A DNA stretch of 64,000 nt from Gymnogyps californianus (GCF_018139145.2 NC_059500.1:28935437-28999436), one strand, 5' to 3'; positions 48,562-61,014 are shown, counted from the stretch's first letter. Program-made: numbers and translations. The notes: generated by a model not told the origin, from the letters alone.

Positions 48562-50516
48562 CTGTTCCTATCTCAACCCACGAGTTCTACCTTCTTTCCC
48601 GATTCTCCTCCCCATCCCACTGGGAGCGGGGCAGGGGAGTGAGGGAGCGGCTGCGTGCTGCTTGGCTGATGACTGGGGTTAAACCACGACAACCAGAGAG
48701 AAGAGGTGCTCTGCTGGACCTGATACTTACAAAGAAGGAAAGGCTCACTGGGGATGTGAAGGTTGAAGGCAGTCTTGCCTGCAGTGACCATGAGATAGTG
48801 GAGTCCAGGATTTTGAGAGGAGGGAGGAGAGCAAAAAGCAAGCTCACAACCCTGGATTTCAGGAGAGCAGTCTTTGGCCTCCCCAGGGATCTGCTTCAAA
48901 GAGTCCTAGAGGGCCCTAGAGGGAATGAGATCCAAGAAGGCTGGTGGATATTCAAGGGTTACCTCCTCCAATCACAAGATCAGTCATTCCAATGAGCAGG
49001 AAGTCAAGCAAAGATACCAGGAGGCCTATGTGGATGAACAAGATGCTCCTGGCAAAAACCAGACACAGAAAGGAAGCATTCAGATGATGGAAGCAGGACA
49101 GGCAATCTAGAAGGAACGCGGACACACTGTCTGAGCATGCAGAGACACAGCACAGTCCAAGTCCAACTGGAGCTGAATTTCTCAAGGAAAGCCAAAGGAA
49201 ACAAGAAGGCCTTCTATAAGTATGTATGCAGCAAAAGGAAGACTAGGGAAAATGTGGGCTTACTGCTGAATTGGGTTAGGGGGCCTGGTGACATATGACT
49301 TGGAAAAAGCTGAAATACTGAATGCAATACTCACCTCAGTCTTTACTGGTAAGACAGACCTTCAGAAATCACTGGCCCCAGAGACCAAGGGGCAAGTCTG
49401 GAGCAAGGAGGATGCGGTTCTCTTCTTGTTGGAAGAGATTCAGGTTAGGGAATACTTAAGCAAATTGGAGATACGTACGCCTATGGACCCTAATAGGATG
49501 CACCTGTGAGTACTGAGGGATCTCGCTGGTGTAACTTTGTGTCCGTTCTCAATTATCTTTGACAGATCATGGTGACTGGGAGCAGTGCCTGAGGACTAGA
49601 GGAAAGCAAATGTCACTGCTATCTTTAAGAACGGCAAAAAGGAGGACCCAGAGAACTGTATGTCATTCAGCCTTACCTTGATCCCTGGAAAGATGATGGA
49701 GCTAGTAATCCTGGAAACCATTTCCAGATGCATGAAGGACAAGAAGGTGATGGATTTATGAAGCATAAATTGTACTTAGCCAACTTGAGAATCTTCTACA
49801 ATGAAATGACTGGCTTGGTAGATGAGGGGATAGCAGTGGATATTGTCCACCCAGACTTCAGTAAGGCTCTGACACTGTCTCCCATTAGTTCCTCAAAGCA
49901 AAGCTGATGAGTAGACAGTGAGGTGGACTGAAAACTGGCTGAATGGTTAGCCCCAGAGGATGGTGGTCAGTGGCACAAAGTCTAGTTGGAAGCTAGTCAC
50001 TAATGTTGTACCTCAGGGGGCAATACCAGGTCCAACTCTGTTCAATGTCTTAATTTATGATCTGGATTATGTTATGCCAGCAAAAGGCCATTAAGTTGAT
50101 TGAGGGACTGGGGAATCTCTCCTATTAGGAAAGACTGAGAGAGCTGAGACTGTTTAGCCTGGAGAAGAGAAGGTTCAGGAGTAATCTTGTCATCGTGTGC
50201 AAATACCTGAAGGGAGGGTGTAAAGAAGGCGAAGCCAGGCTCTTTTCGGTGGTGCCCAGTGACAAGACAAGAGGCAATGGGCACAAACTGAAATACGGGA
50301 GGTTCCTCCTGAACATATGGAAACACTTTCACTGTGAAGGTGACAGAGTGTTTGCATAGGTTGCCCAGAGAGGCCGTGGACTCTCCATCCTTGGAGATAC
50401 TAAAACGTCTTCCGGACACGGTCCTTGGCAACTGGCTCTAGGTAGCCCTGTTGGACAAGGTAACTGCCTGAGGTCCCTTCCAGCCTCAACCATTTTGTGA
50501 TTCTGTGATTTCATGA

Positions 50517-53500
50517 AACAACCCCTACGTCCATCCCCCAGTTAAAATGTTATCATCTAGTCTTTTAAGTTTGTAGTTATTTCTGGGGCTCTTACTGCCT
50601 TTTCTACTATGTCGTCTTATAATGGGAATCCTCTTTCTGCAGGTCAGTGTACACAGCATCTGGGGATATCCCTGGAGGGAAGAGAGGGGACACTCATCAG
50701 ATAGGCAATGCCATTCTAAAAGAGAGTCTTCAGATTGAGAGAGTCATCTGGCTCCACAATAGGGAGTTTCCACTGCTTGGTCTGTGGGGGAGGAGAAATT
50801 AGGAACAGAGGAGAGAAGGAAATCAGAGGAAAGATCACTGTTTGCAGTAGTGCAAACTGCCTCTGTTTGTTGTTGCTAGCTTTGGGAGTCAGCCACACTA
50901 GCTGTGCTAGTCCTCGGTTATGCTGCTGCACCCCAGGGTGACCCATCCCAGTTTACTCACTCCGAGAGCTCAGCAGAGATCTGCTGCTCTTCTCCAGGTT
51001 ACCATTTTTACACAGATTTTGCTTTTGGAAAATGCTCTTTCCTCATGACACTTAGTGCCTCACTGAAGCATGTGAAGCTCATAGTTGCACTGGAATTGTC
51101 CCCATCTTGGGTGTCATGTCATGGAGTGTTTCCCCAGTGACTGCTCAGATGTAAGGGAACTCAGTACAGTAACAGATGGAGGAGTTTTAGAAGCACAGTC
51201 CAGGAATGCACTCAACGTCAAGGTGTGACTGATGGCTGACCAAAGTACTCCCAACAGGCCAATAGATGGGAAGCGACCATCTTTGGCAAGCACACTAAAG
51301 GAGTCTGTAGTACACTTCTGATGGTCTTTATTTTCAGATATTAGACTAAATCTGCTTGATCCTGCAAGCACACTATGCTTCTCTCAGTCAACAAGAAGTA
51401 CATACTGCATGGGGGTCCTTGATCTCTGTCAAGGCAGTGTAGGCCTGAGACAGAGAAAAGAAAGTGAACGGTTGTAACCTCCTCCCAAAATACAAGTTAT
51501 TAGTGAGATGCCAGCTATGGTGAGCCATGGTAGTTCCTGGATAATCCCTGCCTGTCACACTGCTGGCAGGCAATGATAGAGCAGAGAGCAGGATTTGCCC
51601 ACAAGGAGGAGCAGTAGTACGTACAAGCTGTTCCTTTGTTCAGAAAGCATGTGCATTTGGCCTGAGAGAATGAAGATGAGGAAGTAATAAGCAATTTAGC
51701 CTGCTGCAGGGTGAGGATTGAGGTGAAGTAAAGAGAAGCCAGTTGGTGCTCTTTGAACACATGGATTAAGTCAGCTGGAGTACGCAGTAGTGACCAAGGA
51801 AGTGAAAATCAGAATCTCACTGTAGCTGAGTAGCACATTGAGTTGCTACAAGGCTATGTAACCCTGAGTCAACTGGAGATGTACAAAGGGACTGGAGGGC
51901 AAAGGATAGATGCTGCAGCTCAGAGCAATTAGTGCACTATGGAATAATTGCTACTGTCACCAACACAAGAGGGACAGGTACTCTTCCAAAACAAATAACT
52001 GGCAGAATCAGATCTCGTTAGCAACACTAAATCACTGGAGCCAGTGGGCAGGAAAGGAGGATTCTGTGGTACTTTGATCCTACAAAGTGTTGAATCCCTG
52101 TCACTGCTGTTCAAACACTTGTTCCTCAGTTGTGCTGGGTTCACAGTTTTCATCTATGAGTTTTTCATTTTCATTTGGAAATCAAGTCTGGAGAAACTGC
52201 TTCTATTCCCATAAGCCTGACATCAGGTCTGATTACCCAATTGTACAAATATTCGACTAAATCAATAATTTTCCCACACAATGTTGGGCCATCTGTGTAC
52301 AAGATAGGCTGTGCAATGAGAGGCCTTTGTCCTCTTTCTTCCTGAATCTTTCAATACCAGGACCTGTATTCTCATCAGTCAAACGTTGCCTCCATGTGTC
52401 CTCCAGAGCCCCAACTCTATGGAGAGCATGGAAGGCCTCTGCAGTCAAGCAATGGGGTTTAGTCAGTGAAGGAACTTAGCTGTACTGCCTCTTTTTGGGC
52501 ACCTTAGGCTGGGTCTTACCCGTATCTTTAACCAGACACCATGGGAGTTGCCAATGAAGTGTGAGAGGCCTGATGCAATCTTTGATTTAGGCATGCACTA
52601 AGGCAATTTAAAAGGGTAACCAGTAGTCTGCAGAGCCTTCAAGCTCTCCTCTCTCAGAGGTTTTTCAGCTGCAAGTCAGTCCTGGCTGAATCTGTGTTCC
52701 CATGCTCTTGCTTCATCTAAACTGCAGTATTAGGTTTCATCTTAGTTCGCTTTTTGTTTTCCCTAGATGAGGGCACTCTTTGGCAATGACTGTATAGCGG
52801 TCTGGGGCTTGAGCTGCTGTTTGGTGAGTGTAGGTGCTACCACCAAAATTGGAGGAGTGAATATGACTTATTTTATGCTGTTTCTTGTGACTTCCTTCGT
52901 GTCCCCTTCCTGTAAACATCACATCATTTTGGTGAGGAAGAATTATTATTGCTCCATCTGGCTGGATGACTGGTGGTAGAGTGGAGAACTAGCAGGAAAG
53001 GGAGGAGAGAAGCAAAACCCTTTTGCTTCTGTGGAAGCAAGAAACTTTCTGATGGAGTTCTTCATCACAACATGGAGAAAAGTTGTTAGGACATGAAATG
53101 GTGTTGCACAGAGAAGTCTTTCACCTATAGAAATGACATGATAGAATGATGTCTGAGCTGGGAAAAAAATCTGTGATGGGAATGAAAGCAAAGCTACAGA
53201 AGGTCCGCAGCAGTGTGAAAGACTGAAGCCCTCACTGCAAGTGAATGGTCTCTCTTCTCTCCTCATTATCCTGAGCCTGCCTTAACACATACTAATGCAA
53301 ACTCATTTTCCCCAGTGGCTAGAACTTGATGGATGCCATGTGAATTGAGGGTGAAGCAAACAAAATTCAGTGCTTAGACGACAAATGTTAGCCTGGCCAT
53401 GAAGTAACATTGAATAGGACAGTTGGAAATAAGTATCTATACCATCAAGTGCCAGGGATGAAGCTGTTACAGATTTGCATCCCTATGACTTGGGCGTGGG

Positions 53501-55616
53501 GAGGCACACAATGTCCCATCTCCTCTCCTTTCTGTCTCCAACTCCCTGCTTCCCTGACCAAAGCATCTTAGAAAAGAGAAGAGAGAAAGGCCCATGGGAG
53601 TTATGGGATGAAGAATGAGCATGCAGATTGATCAAGGGACTACTGGAGAAGCTACTGCTATTCAAACACATTGCTGTGGCTCAGACCTGGTGAGGAAAGA
53701 GTTGGACTGACTTTTACTTGATGCTGGTACTGAAAAGTAGTACATTTGCTCTCCTGTCTTGGCTGGGAGAGGTGGATATGCCTGGTAGAACCTGCTCCTC
53801 TGATGCCAATCATCAGCTGGATGCAATAGGAGGACTGGGGTAGGCTTTTGCCTCCATCTTGAAAGGACTGGGGTCTGTGACAGGATCCGTCAACATAATT
53901 TCTGTTGGAAGAGGAATGTGCTGCAGTCCATGTTTTCCCCAGCTCTGTCCTGTATAGCCTTCTTATGACCTATTTCATACTTGCATATGCCCTTGTAGCT
54001 AATTATGCTCATTTATTTGTATGGTCACTGTTCTGCAACAGTCCATCTGTTACACAGACATGTGCTGATATTAAAACACCTGCTCTCCTCCATTACTGGG
54101 GAGAAATTCAGGACACATCACTCCTTACCAGAGATTATATTCTGCTTTCAGAAGTGTCTGTGTGTTTCACATCTTTAAGTGATTCATCTTTAACGAATTT
54201 ATCTTTAATAAATTTTGGTAGTGACAGAAAAATGTTGCAGCAGAAGACTTATGGGAAAAGAAAGAAGGAATTTGCTGTCTGTGGGGTAACGGCAAGCAAG
54301 ATGGGGAGAAAGATCTATGACATGTTCTGCTTGCAGGAAGAAATAAAACAAAGATCAAATATGAAAATCTCGTGCAAGTGAGTGTGTAGAGACTAAGAGG
54401 TGGTGAGGATGGGGCTTTTAACAGTTACTAATATATATTGACAGGGATTTCATGTGGTCAAGAAGAGGTATTGCGCTGGCTTCTTTAATAAGCCACCTGT
54501 AGGCTGGTATGATTTCAGGCATAGGCCAGTTCGATGAGCGAGGGGTAACACCGGCATGATGGACCACACAACAGGACTGATCCCAGTTGCTTCCAAATCA
54601 TAAGCAGGGTCACCACAAAATTGCAGGTCACAGTTCAAAACCAAGAAAACTATGTACTCATTAAAAAAAGAAAAAAGAGAGAGAGAAAAATTATTACTGG
54701 CATAGTTATTCTTTATGAAGCATGCATTCCTGTGCTGTTCTGTTACCCACCCCAGGACTCTCAGGGCTAGAAACAGGCTTTGTCAAATGGAAGTAGATAG
54801 CCTCATATGGCCCCATGACTCCAGGATCTGGATCAGAGAAAGGAATGGTAAATATTGTAAGGTTGATGATGCATCTTGTAGGAGATGGAGCCTGAAATAC
54901 ATCCTGAAACAAGAAGAATTCTCACCAGGAGCAGTAATACTAAAAATTATTCCAATATTCACTGTGAATTAAGGTGAGGGCTCCACCTACACAGAAATTC
55001 AGGTTGCCGTTGTCTGTAAGCACCTCTTCTACACATGTTAATGCTACGCAGAATGTGAAAATCAAGTAGGTATTATGGAGATACTTAGGCAGCTATACTC
55101 TTGCAAAGAACAATGCTTGTATTGTCTTGTAAAATTCAGCATGAAATAAGATCATGTCACAATATCCAGGGGCAGGAGATACCAAGAATGACACAGTAGC
55201 TCAGGTGGATCTATTGGACTGTACACAGCACAACAGTGGCTAACTGTTGTCAGAGGCCAACTATGCCAAAATTCCTAACCAGTACTCCAGGATGATTTGG
55301 AGTGAAGGTATCTCCCCTTCCTGTGTCTCCTGTAGCAAATTAACCTTCTGCTGCCAAACTTGTGAGTTATTTGGAAGGGAAATAACGTGTCAGTTGTGGA
55401 TAACCACACCTTTAGAGGGATTTGAGCAGGTATTAAGAGACTACACTGAAAAGAGAAAGGATAATGTTCTCCACTGCCCAGTGTCGGCCACAACACATCC
55501 TCAGGAGCAGTGTGGAAAAGTTTTTATTCAAATGTAGAACGTCAGATTCTCTCAGACAGAACAGCCTTGCTTTCTGGACTGCGTCCTCAACAATAAAGCC
55601 CATAATTTCACTACAT
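50517..55616. other. intergenic or intronic sequence, nothing assignable
   Basis: No gene recognised. The 158-codon open frame at 53905-54381 (plus) begins at TTG rather than ATG and has only a hydrophobic stretch near its start, so it is not called. A purine-rich A/GA tract lies near 54662-54690. Confidence 0.5.
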
Positions 55617-55947
55617 TATTGCTCTCTACAACTACCTGAAAGGAAGTTGCAACGAAGCAGGTGTCAGTCTCTTTTCCCAAGTAACAAGTGATAGGACAAG
55701 AGGAAACAGCCTCAAGTTGTGCCAGGGGAGGTTTAGAATGGATATTAGGAAAAATTTCTTCACCAAAAAGGTTATCAAGCACTGGAACAGGCTGCCCAAT
55801 GAAGTGGTTGAGTCACCATCCCTGGAGGTATTGATGGCGCTTAGGGACATGGTTTAGTCCTAACACTTGGCAGTGTTAAGTTAATAGTTGGACTGGATGA
55901 TCTTAAGGGTCTTTTCCAACCTAAATGATTCCAAGATTCTATGATTA
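55617..55947 (+). mobile_element. CR1 LINE 3' end, strongly 5'-truncated
   Basis: Matches the CR1 3' region in sense: ATTGCTCTCTACAACTACCTGAAAGGAAG, CAAGTAACAAGTGATAGGACAAGAGGAAA, CTCAAGTTGTGCCAGGGGAGGTTTAGA, ATTAGGAAAAATTTCTTCACC, AAGCACTGGAACAGGCTGCCCA, TTGGACTGGATGATCTTAAGGGTCTTTTCCAACCTAAATGATTC and the terminal ATTCTATGATTAC. It is better preserved and of a different 3' subtype than the copy ending at 50516 (which has TGCCTGAGGTCCCTTCCAGCC). Only the last ORF2 codons and UTR are present. Confidence 0.95.
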
Positions 55948-57551
55948 CTCATGGATCAGGGACACCTTGAGCAAGTCCTGTGCTTAGCACTTTCCAATTG
56001 AATCTGTGCATCTGTCTCACTTGCATGAAAGAGATCTTTGTTCTGGAATTTTTGTTAACTGGTGAATTCCCAAGGAAAACTTTCCAGTTTGAATGAATCA
56101 GCAAGTCTACTGGGGAAAAATGTGATCTCTATCTGTAAGATCATTGCTGTCCTCAGCCCAGCTTGACTCTGAAGAAGCGTTGTTCTGCTGACAGAATCTA
56201 CTGAGCAGAGCTACTATTTAGAGTACTTTGTGCTTGTGACGTAGTCAAAGGATGACACACATGTCAAAGCAGTGTGCTGGTTAGAGAAAAGAGCTTACTT
56301 TTATATGCTTTCCCCATTCCTTGGTCTCAGCGGTAGCTGGCATGTTCCTAATGCACTGTGTATTCAAAACACTGCAGAAATGTTCAGTTACAGTTACAGC
56401 CACCTTCAGTTCATGGGAAATAAGAGCCATAGAAAGCAGGGAGGGCTTCACCCTTGTGTGGAAAGGGAATGAGGATTCAACTGGGAAGGAGTTAACACTG
56501 CTTTTTTTGCTCAGAGCTCTCTTCCTGATCCTTTCATAATGACCTGCCACCTCCAGGCAGGGACAATCCCACATCAGCCCACTTAGTTGTGGTGTTCCTT
56601 ATGACTGTGAGACCTGTCTGGCATGGGACCTGGCTGCCTGCAACTACTGTCACTACTGTCTCCAAGAGACACACAAGTATCATCAGGGATCTTGTTCATG
56701 GGATACCAGTGCCAACGGGAACTCACAGGTGGTCTTTTTCAGCCACAGGGAATCATGGGTCTGGGTCTGTATTATCTTTCCCTAGAGGTGAGGTGTTACG
56801 TTACTTTTGCCTAGACTGAAGCTTAGCTACCACTTTTTTGCCCAGCTGTCTTTCATTTGTAGGGTCCTTCTGGACTTCCTTACTATGGGATCAACATTTG
56901 TCTACTAAATGCTGGTGTTCTTCTCTATAAAGCATGTATTTTCATAAAAGCTTTGGGTAGTATATACCTTCCAGGCTGTCGCCTCACTCGCAGATTCAGT
57001 TGAAGCGGACTGACTGTCTCCAAAATGAAAAGGCAGGAGGATGATTTGATAGACAGACAGGCACAGAAACAACTTCTGTTTACAAAAATTATTAGAGAAA
57101 TACTAAGACTATATCTGAGCAAGTTCAAGCTGAAAGGAACTTCCTGGGGGCGCTTGATCCTCTGTGTAGAATGTATTTTCAGTGATCTTCTGCTTACAAA
57201 AAGAGTCATCTTCTGCTGTTGACATCCCAAGAACAACTGTGCGTAAAGCCCGTTGGACTTAACGCTGTCTGTAAAGGAGGCAAAATATTAGTTTTTTTCC
57301 TCTGAGGCATATAACTAGTGAGAGAAAATGCATCCTCTTGGCCTAGAGAAAGTGGATTTATTATTGTCCCTCTGACATTATAAGAGCTGAAGGGAGGGAG
57401 CTAAATGGGGAAAATTTATACTGTTCAAAATTCCACAAGAAAAGGCCATTTTTAAAGTTAAAGTACAGCAGAAGCTAGTTAAGTTTCAGTCCTTTAAGCC
57501 ACACATTTTTCTTGAGGCAGCTCAAGGGATGACTATTATTAGTTTTCATTG
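55948..57551. other. intergenic or intronic sequence, nothing assignable
   Basis: No gene, RNA or repeat recognised. Confidence 0.5.
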
Positions 57552-58215
57552 TGTAGCGGGTTGGCACTGGAGCCAAACTCCCACCCAACTGCTTGCTCAC
57601 TCCCACCACCCCAATGGGAAGAAGGGAGAGAAAAGGAAGAACAGGAGTGAGAAAGCTCATGAGCTGAGATAAAGAGAGGGAGACTGCTTACCAGTTACCA
57701 TTGTGGGGAAAAACAAATCGACTTGGGGCAATTAGCTTAATTTCTTGCCAATTTTAAAATATATTTTTATTTATATATTATATGCATATAGCTATAATAT
57801 ATATCTTTATAAAATATAAATAATTTATTTATACTTTATATAAATATATGATTTCTTATATATAAATATAAAACTACATACATTATACAATTATGTATGA
57901 TACATAACTATATTATAGTTATAAAATTACTATTATATAATTATGTATATACATATATATAATATTATGAAATTATTGATTTGACCATTGGGAAACAAAA
58001 CCAAAAAAGAAACAAGCATTTACCAGCTTAGGGAAAACACTTTTCCTCCCCTCTTTCCCTGGCTCACCTTCACTCCTTCACCCTGTGTCCTGCAGTGGGT
58101 CTGTTGGAGCCGGTTGGAAACGTCCGAGTCTGGCACAGGGCTGCCCCCGCCTCTCCTCACAGTGACTATGCTACAGCCCCCTGCTGCCAGAACCTGGACA
58201 CCTGCACCCAATACA
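57552..58215 (-). mobile_element. solo LTR, family B, minus strand, internally shortened and AT-expanded
   Basis: Begins TGTAGCGGGTTGGCACTGGAGCC and ends CACCTGCACCCAATACA, both recognised ends of a bird ERV LTR read antisense. Between them are the U5/R block (CTTGCTCACTCCC, GAGCTGAGATAAAGAGAGGGAG, ACTTGGGGCAATTAGCTTAATTTCTTGCCAATT), an AT-rich expansion, then GGAAACAAAACC, CTTTCCCTGGCTCACCTTCACTCC and GGGTCTGTTGGAGCCGGTTGG, then GCTGCCAGAACC near the U3 end. The middle of U3, with its GC-rich tandem units in longer copies, appears deleted. No convincing target-site duplication: TCATTG on the left and CTCTGC on the right do not match. Confidence 0.82.
57757..57970. repeat. AT-rich microsatellite expansion inside the family B LTR
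   Basis: About 210 bp almost entirely A/T, made of TATA, ATATAT and TTATATAA words. It replaces the short CCAATT-to-GACCATTGGGAAA segment of the LTR. Confidence 0.88.
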
Positions 58216-60963
58216 CTCTGCAATGTAAAGAAAGTCAAAACAAACCCCAATTTTTTCCCAGCAAACTCCAGCAAAACCATTTAGTTATGAAACTTCTCTA
58301 AGATTATGGAGACTTCTTGTCACAGACAAATGGACCCGTTTGTTGTAAAAATTACTGAGAAGTTCAGGCACTTAAAAACTGGTAATTGGTAATGCATCTG
58401 TAAATGAAGAAGGAAAATATTTTTAAATAGCAACTTCAATACCTGGTAAGTTTAATTAAACTCATGGCCTTACGGTAGACAAGTCAAAATTTCCACTTTG
58501 TTCCGTGGAAAGGTTTTCAAAACATAAACTTCCAGATGCAATCAGAAATACTGGAAAGAAGTGTATGGAGAGACTAATTAGATTGAGCAGAACTGAACAG
58601 GAGTAATAAGTCTACTGCACTTCTGTCAACCCAAAATAGCTTATAGCTTAATTAGATCTTTGGCAAGATGGAGATTCAACAAAGGGAGAGAATAATAGAA
58701 GAAGATTGGAGATGTCTTACCTTTTGGAGAAACAGGCAGAGGGAATATTTAGTGCTCCAGGAAAACAATCGACTCTCAGATTTTTCTTGCTGTAATTCTG
58801 GATGGAAAAAAATGTAGAACAGCTTTGAGGAGGTGTGATTTGGGTCCAATATCAAGCAAAAATTTAATCCTCTTCAGCCTCTTCCTTGGCTGGTGCAGGA
58901 GGGCTGAGGCTAAAAATTATGTGTTTGGGGGATGGTGTGGAGTTTGGGCAAGAGTTGGAGCATAGCATAAAAGTGACATGCAAAGATAATGAGAAGGAGG
59001 AAAAAGAAGAAAGCAGGGGGGAGACACAGGGAGGAGGAAGAGACGCAAGGGAGAGAGATGTGGAGGATACCTTTTACTGTGTGGCAGCTGACTATTACAA
59101 TGTGAAGCTGAGCAATGATACGTGATACAAGGTGCTGCTGTCAACACATGGACCTGGGAATACCTTGGCTTTTAGTTCTTCCTCTAAACCAAACAAAGCA
59201 GACTCCTCAATGCAGATGTCTAGGCCTTGGTGGGAATTGCATTCTCTTCTCTGCAGGCTTAAGTGTCCAAGTGGTACCTATCTGCCTGTCCTGGTCAAGA
59301 CAGACAAAATTATTTGCTGTTTCCTGAAGGGTCTGCTTTACCCCGTGGCCCAGGGAAGAGTCTTCTGTCCTCTTTGAGACTCCAAGTGCCCTTGCACCAA
59401 CAGTTTTCAGGGATCCTCCAGGGCTGCCTGATTTTTCGGTGGTGTAAGTTACTGGCCAATCTCTGAGCCAGGGCTGGAACTCCAAAACTGGCTTGGATAC
59501 CCTACTGGGAATAAATATGCCATGTAGCATAGAGAGGTTATTTATCCACTGTACAGGCTGATTTCCACCTGGTGTCCCATCATGTGGCTAAACCACAGCT
59601 CTGTGTGAGAAATAGATCATTCAGCTGTACAAAGACTCAGGAGTCCATAGTGTTGAACCAAAAAGGCTTCTGTGCCTTTCACTGCTTTATCACTTCGGTA
59701 TCCAAAGTTGCCAGCTGGGTCTGAAAATGTGAGGCAGTGAATTTGGCAATTTCCTTTTCTGCTGGTGAGTTCTGCACAATGTTAAAACCAACCAACCCCA
59801 AACCACTGTTTCCCAAGTTTGAGTAAGTCGAATTACTGCAGTGACAAAGTTATTACTCATACTTGGGCTCAATAGCACTTTTTAAAACTCTCAAGTGTGT
59901 GTTTCCTCTGATTTATCAATACTTTTGAAAAAGTGAAATGTTTCTTTTTAGTCTGATAGCTTCTTACCTCTTCCCTTTTACTCAATACAGGCAAAAACCT
60001 GACACATTAGATGAATTACTTTAGCCACTGCTATTCTCAACTGCACCTTCAATAGGACACCCATCTGTCATGGAAAATAATTTATTCCAAGAAGTTTTCA
60101 GTGTCTTAGAGACAATCTTGTACAGGCATTTCCAACTGTTTTGCTCATATTTTCCATAAAAAGACAGTTCTGCTTTTCTGAAGGAGTTTTAGACTATGTC
60201 TCTAAATAAAAGATGCCTGTGTCTAAGGGCTGGCAGCCTAGTTCATATACGCACAGTTAGTCTCCTCTCACTGCAAAACAGAGAGTACTCAATCGATGTT
60301 ACGGTGCATTTCCCACAGTTCTTCAGACCCTGTTACGTACATACCATCTGCCCTACCACAGGCAAACGACTGCCACAGAACATTCTGTACCCTGAGCAGG
60401 GAGGCTGGCAGGCACTCTTTAGCTCCTGTCATGTCATTTTTCTGGCAGCTTCTTGTGATGTTCCTGTTTCTGGCCTTTGAAACCTGTCTGTGAGCCTGGT
60501 TACTGCTGCTAGTCCTGCTGGGCAGCCCCAGAGAAGCGGCTTTGCCTACCATGCTGCTGAACAGGTGACTGGAGCATGCCAAGTCTGGCCTGGGTGCACG
60601 CACACAGGAAACAGAGGGCTCTCGAGTCCGCTGTCTTCAGGATGGTGCTCCAGATCCTTGATCTGGGAGCTCCAGCATGGAGCTGTAGGTTTGCAGAGCA
60701 GACATCCAGCAGAACTGCCATTCGAGATTTGCTTCCTGGTCCTGTATTCGTGGAGAAGACACAAAGGGAATGTCTCAGCAGGCTCTCAAGACAGCAAATG
60801 AGTGCTCTAAGCAGCTGTACAGAAGACCCTTCCTCCCTTTCTCTGCATTGTTACTGTATTTTGGGCTTTGTCCAAACAACAGGAAGGACAACGACATGTA
60901 AATCTACTCCTGACACTGAATAAGGCACCTCTGGGAGCAAGTTCTCCAGCATTAGTGAACATA
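58216..60963. other. intergenic or intronic sequence, nothing assignable
   Basis: No gene recognised. A homopurine-rich tract lies at 58990-59060. A 115-codon plus-strand frame at 60576-60923 has no domain likeness. Confidence 0.5.
58990..59060 (+). repeat. purine-rich GA tract
   Basis: GAGAAGGAGGAAAAAGAAG, AGCAGGGGGGAGACACAGGG and GAGGAGGAAGAGACGCAAGG: over 90 percent purine for about 70 bp. Such tracts can form triplex DNA. No other signal is seen. Confidence 0.7.
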
Positions 60964-61014
60964 CGAGAGAGAGGGGGAGAGAGAGAGGCAGACAGGTAGA
61001 GAGATAGAGGGAAG
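60964..61014 (+). repeat. GA-rich low-complexity tract
   Basis: Runs of GAGAGAGAGGGGGAGAGAG with GACAGGTAGAGAGATAGAGGG. It directly precedes the CpG-rich region and, on the minus strand, would be a CT-rich stretch just downstream of a putative leftward start. Confidence 0.8.

Larger units (their letters stand above)
48099..48691 (+). mobile_element. complete solo LTR, family A, nested in CR1
   Basis: Starts TGTCCTGGTTTCTGCTGGGACAG and ends GGGGTTAAACCACGACA, so both TG and CA termini are present. On the plus strand a TATATAAA box lies at 48363-48370, an ATTAAA poly(A)-type signal at 48556-48561, and the U5 block CTATCTCAACCCACGAGTT ... CATCCCACTGGGAGCGGGG follows. An ATT microsatellite expands the region before the poly(A) signal. 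Flanks are GCCAG on the left and ACCAG on the right, a 4-of-5 match compatible with a 5-bp target-site duplication. A 5-bp duplication would fit an ERVL-like integrase, though this is inference. The CR1 sequence resumes exactly after the LTR. No internal proviral sequence remains, so this is the product of LTR-LTR recombination. Confidence 0.92.
47795..50070 (+). pseudogene. CR1 ORF2 (endonuclease/reverse transcriptase) remnant
   Basis: The frame is broken into pieces. The endonuclease part with GDFNHP is at 47985-48005. A continuation after the LTR runs from about 48692 to the stop at 48995, with residues such as RRGALLDLILTKKERL and GSLACSDHEIVES typical of the CR1 endonuclease C-terminus. 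A shifted frame follows to 49110, and another piece at 49288-49509 includes DLEKAEILNAILTSVFTGK before a stop. The remaining reverse transcriptase lead-in reaches FNVLIYDLD. Stops, frameshifts, a 593-bp LTR insertion and the loss of the YxDD-bearing half rule out activity. An intact protein would nick and reverse-transcribe CR1 RNA in the nucleus. Confidence 0.88.
47795..50516 (+). mobile_element. CR1 LINE, 5'-truncated, interrupted by an LTR
   Basis: Reads as a CR1 non-LTR retrotransposon in sense orientation. Landmarks in order are AGAGCTCTGCCT with GGTATGGGTGACATT-like words, an endonuclease ATGGGGGACTTTAACCACCCC segment (GDFNHP, 47985-48005), GGACCTGATACTTACAAAGAAGGAAAGG, CAGTGACCATGAGATAGTGGAG, AGGAAGACTAGGGAAAATGTGGGC, reverse transcriptase FNVLIYDLD (50041-50067), and the CR1 3' UTR (GAGAAGAGAAGGTTCAGG ... 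GAGGTCCCTTCCAGCCTCAACC). It ends in the octamer-like tail ATTTTGTGATTCTGTGATTTCATGA. The 5' part is missing, as is usual for LINEs. A deletion near 50068-50082 joins the reverse transcriptase to the 3' UTR and removes the region where the catalytic YxDD should be. It is inactive. An LTR sits inside it at 48099-48691. Confidence 0.93.

Noticed and set aside
48573..48899. Open frames across the LTR/CR1 junction
   Set aside because: They join LTR U5 to CR1 sequence and have no independent coding meaning.
50072..50431. 119-codon minus-strand frame
   Set aside because: It is the antisense of the CR1 3' UTR and is explained by that repeat.
53905..54381. 158-codon open frame with an N-terminal hydrophobic stretch
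   Set aside because: Starts at TTG, no ATG in a useful place, no recognisable domain, no splice or promoter support.
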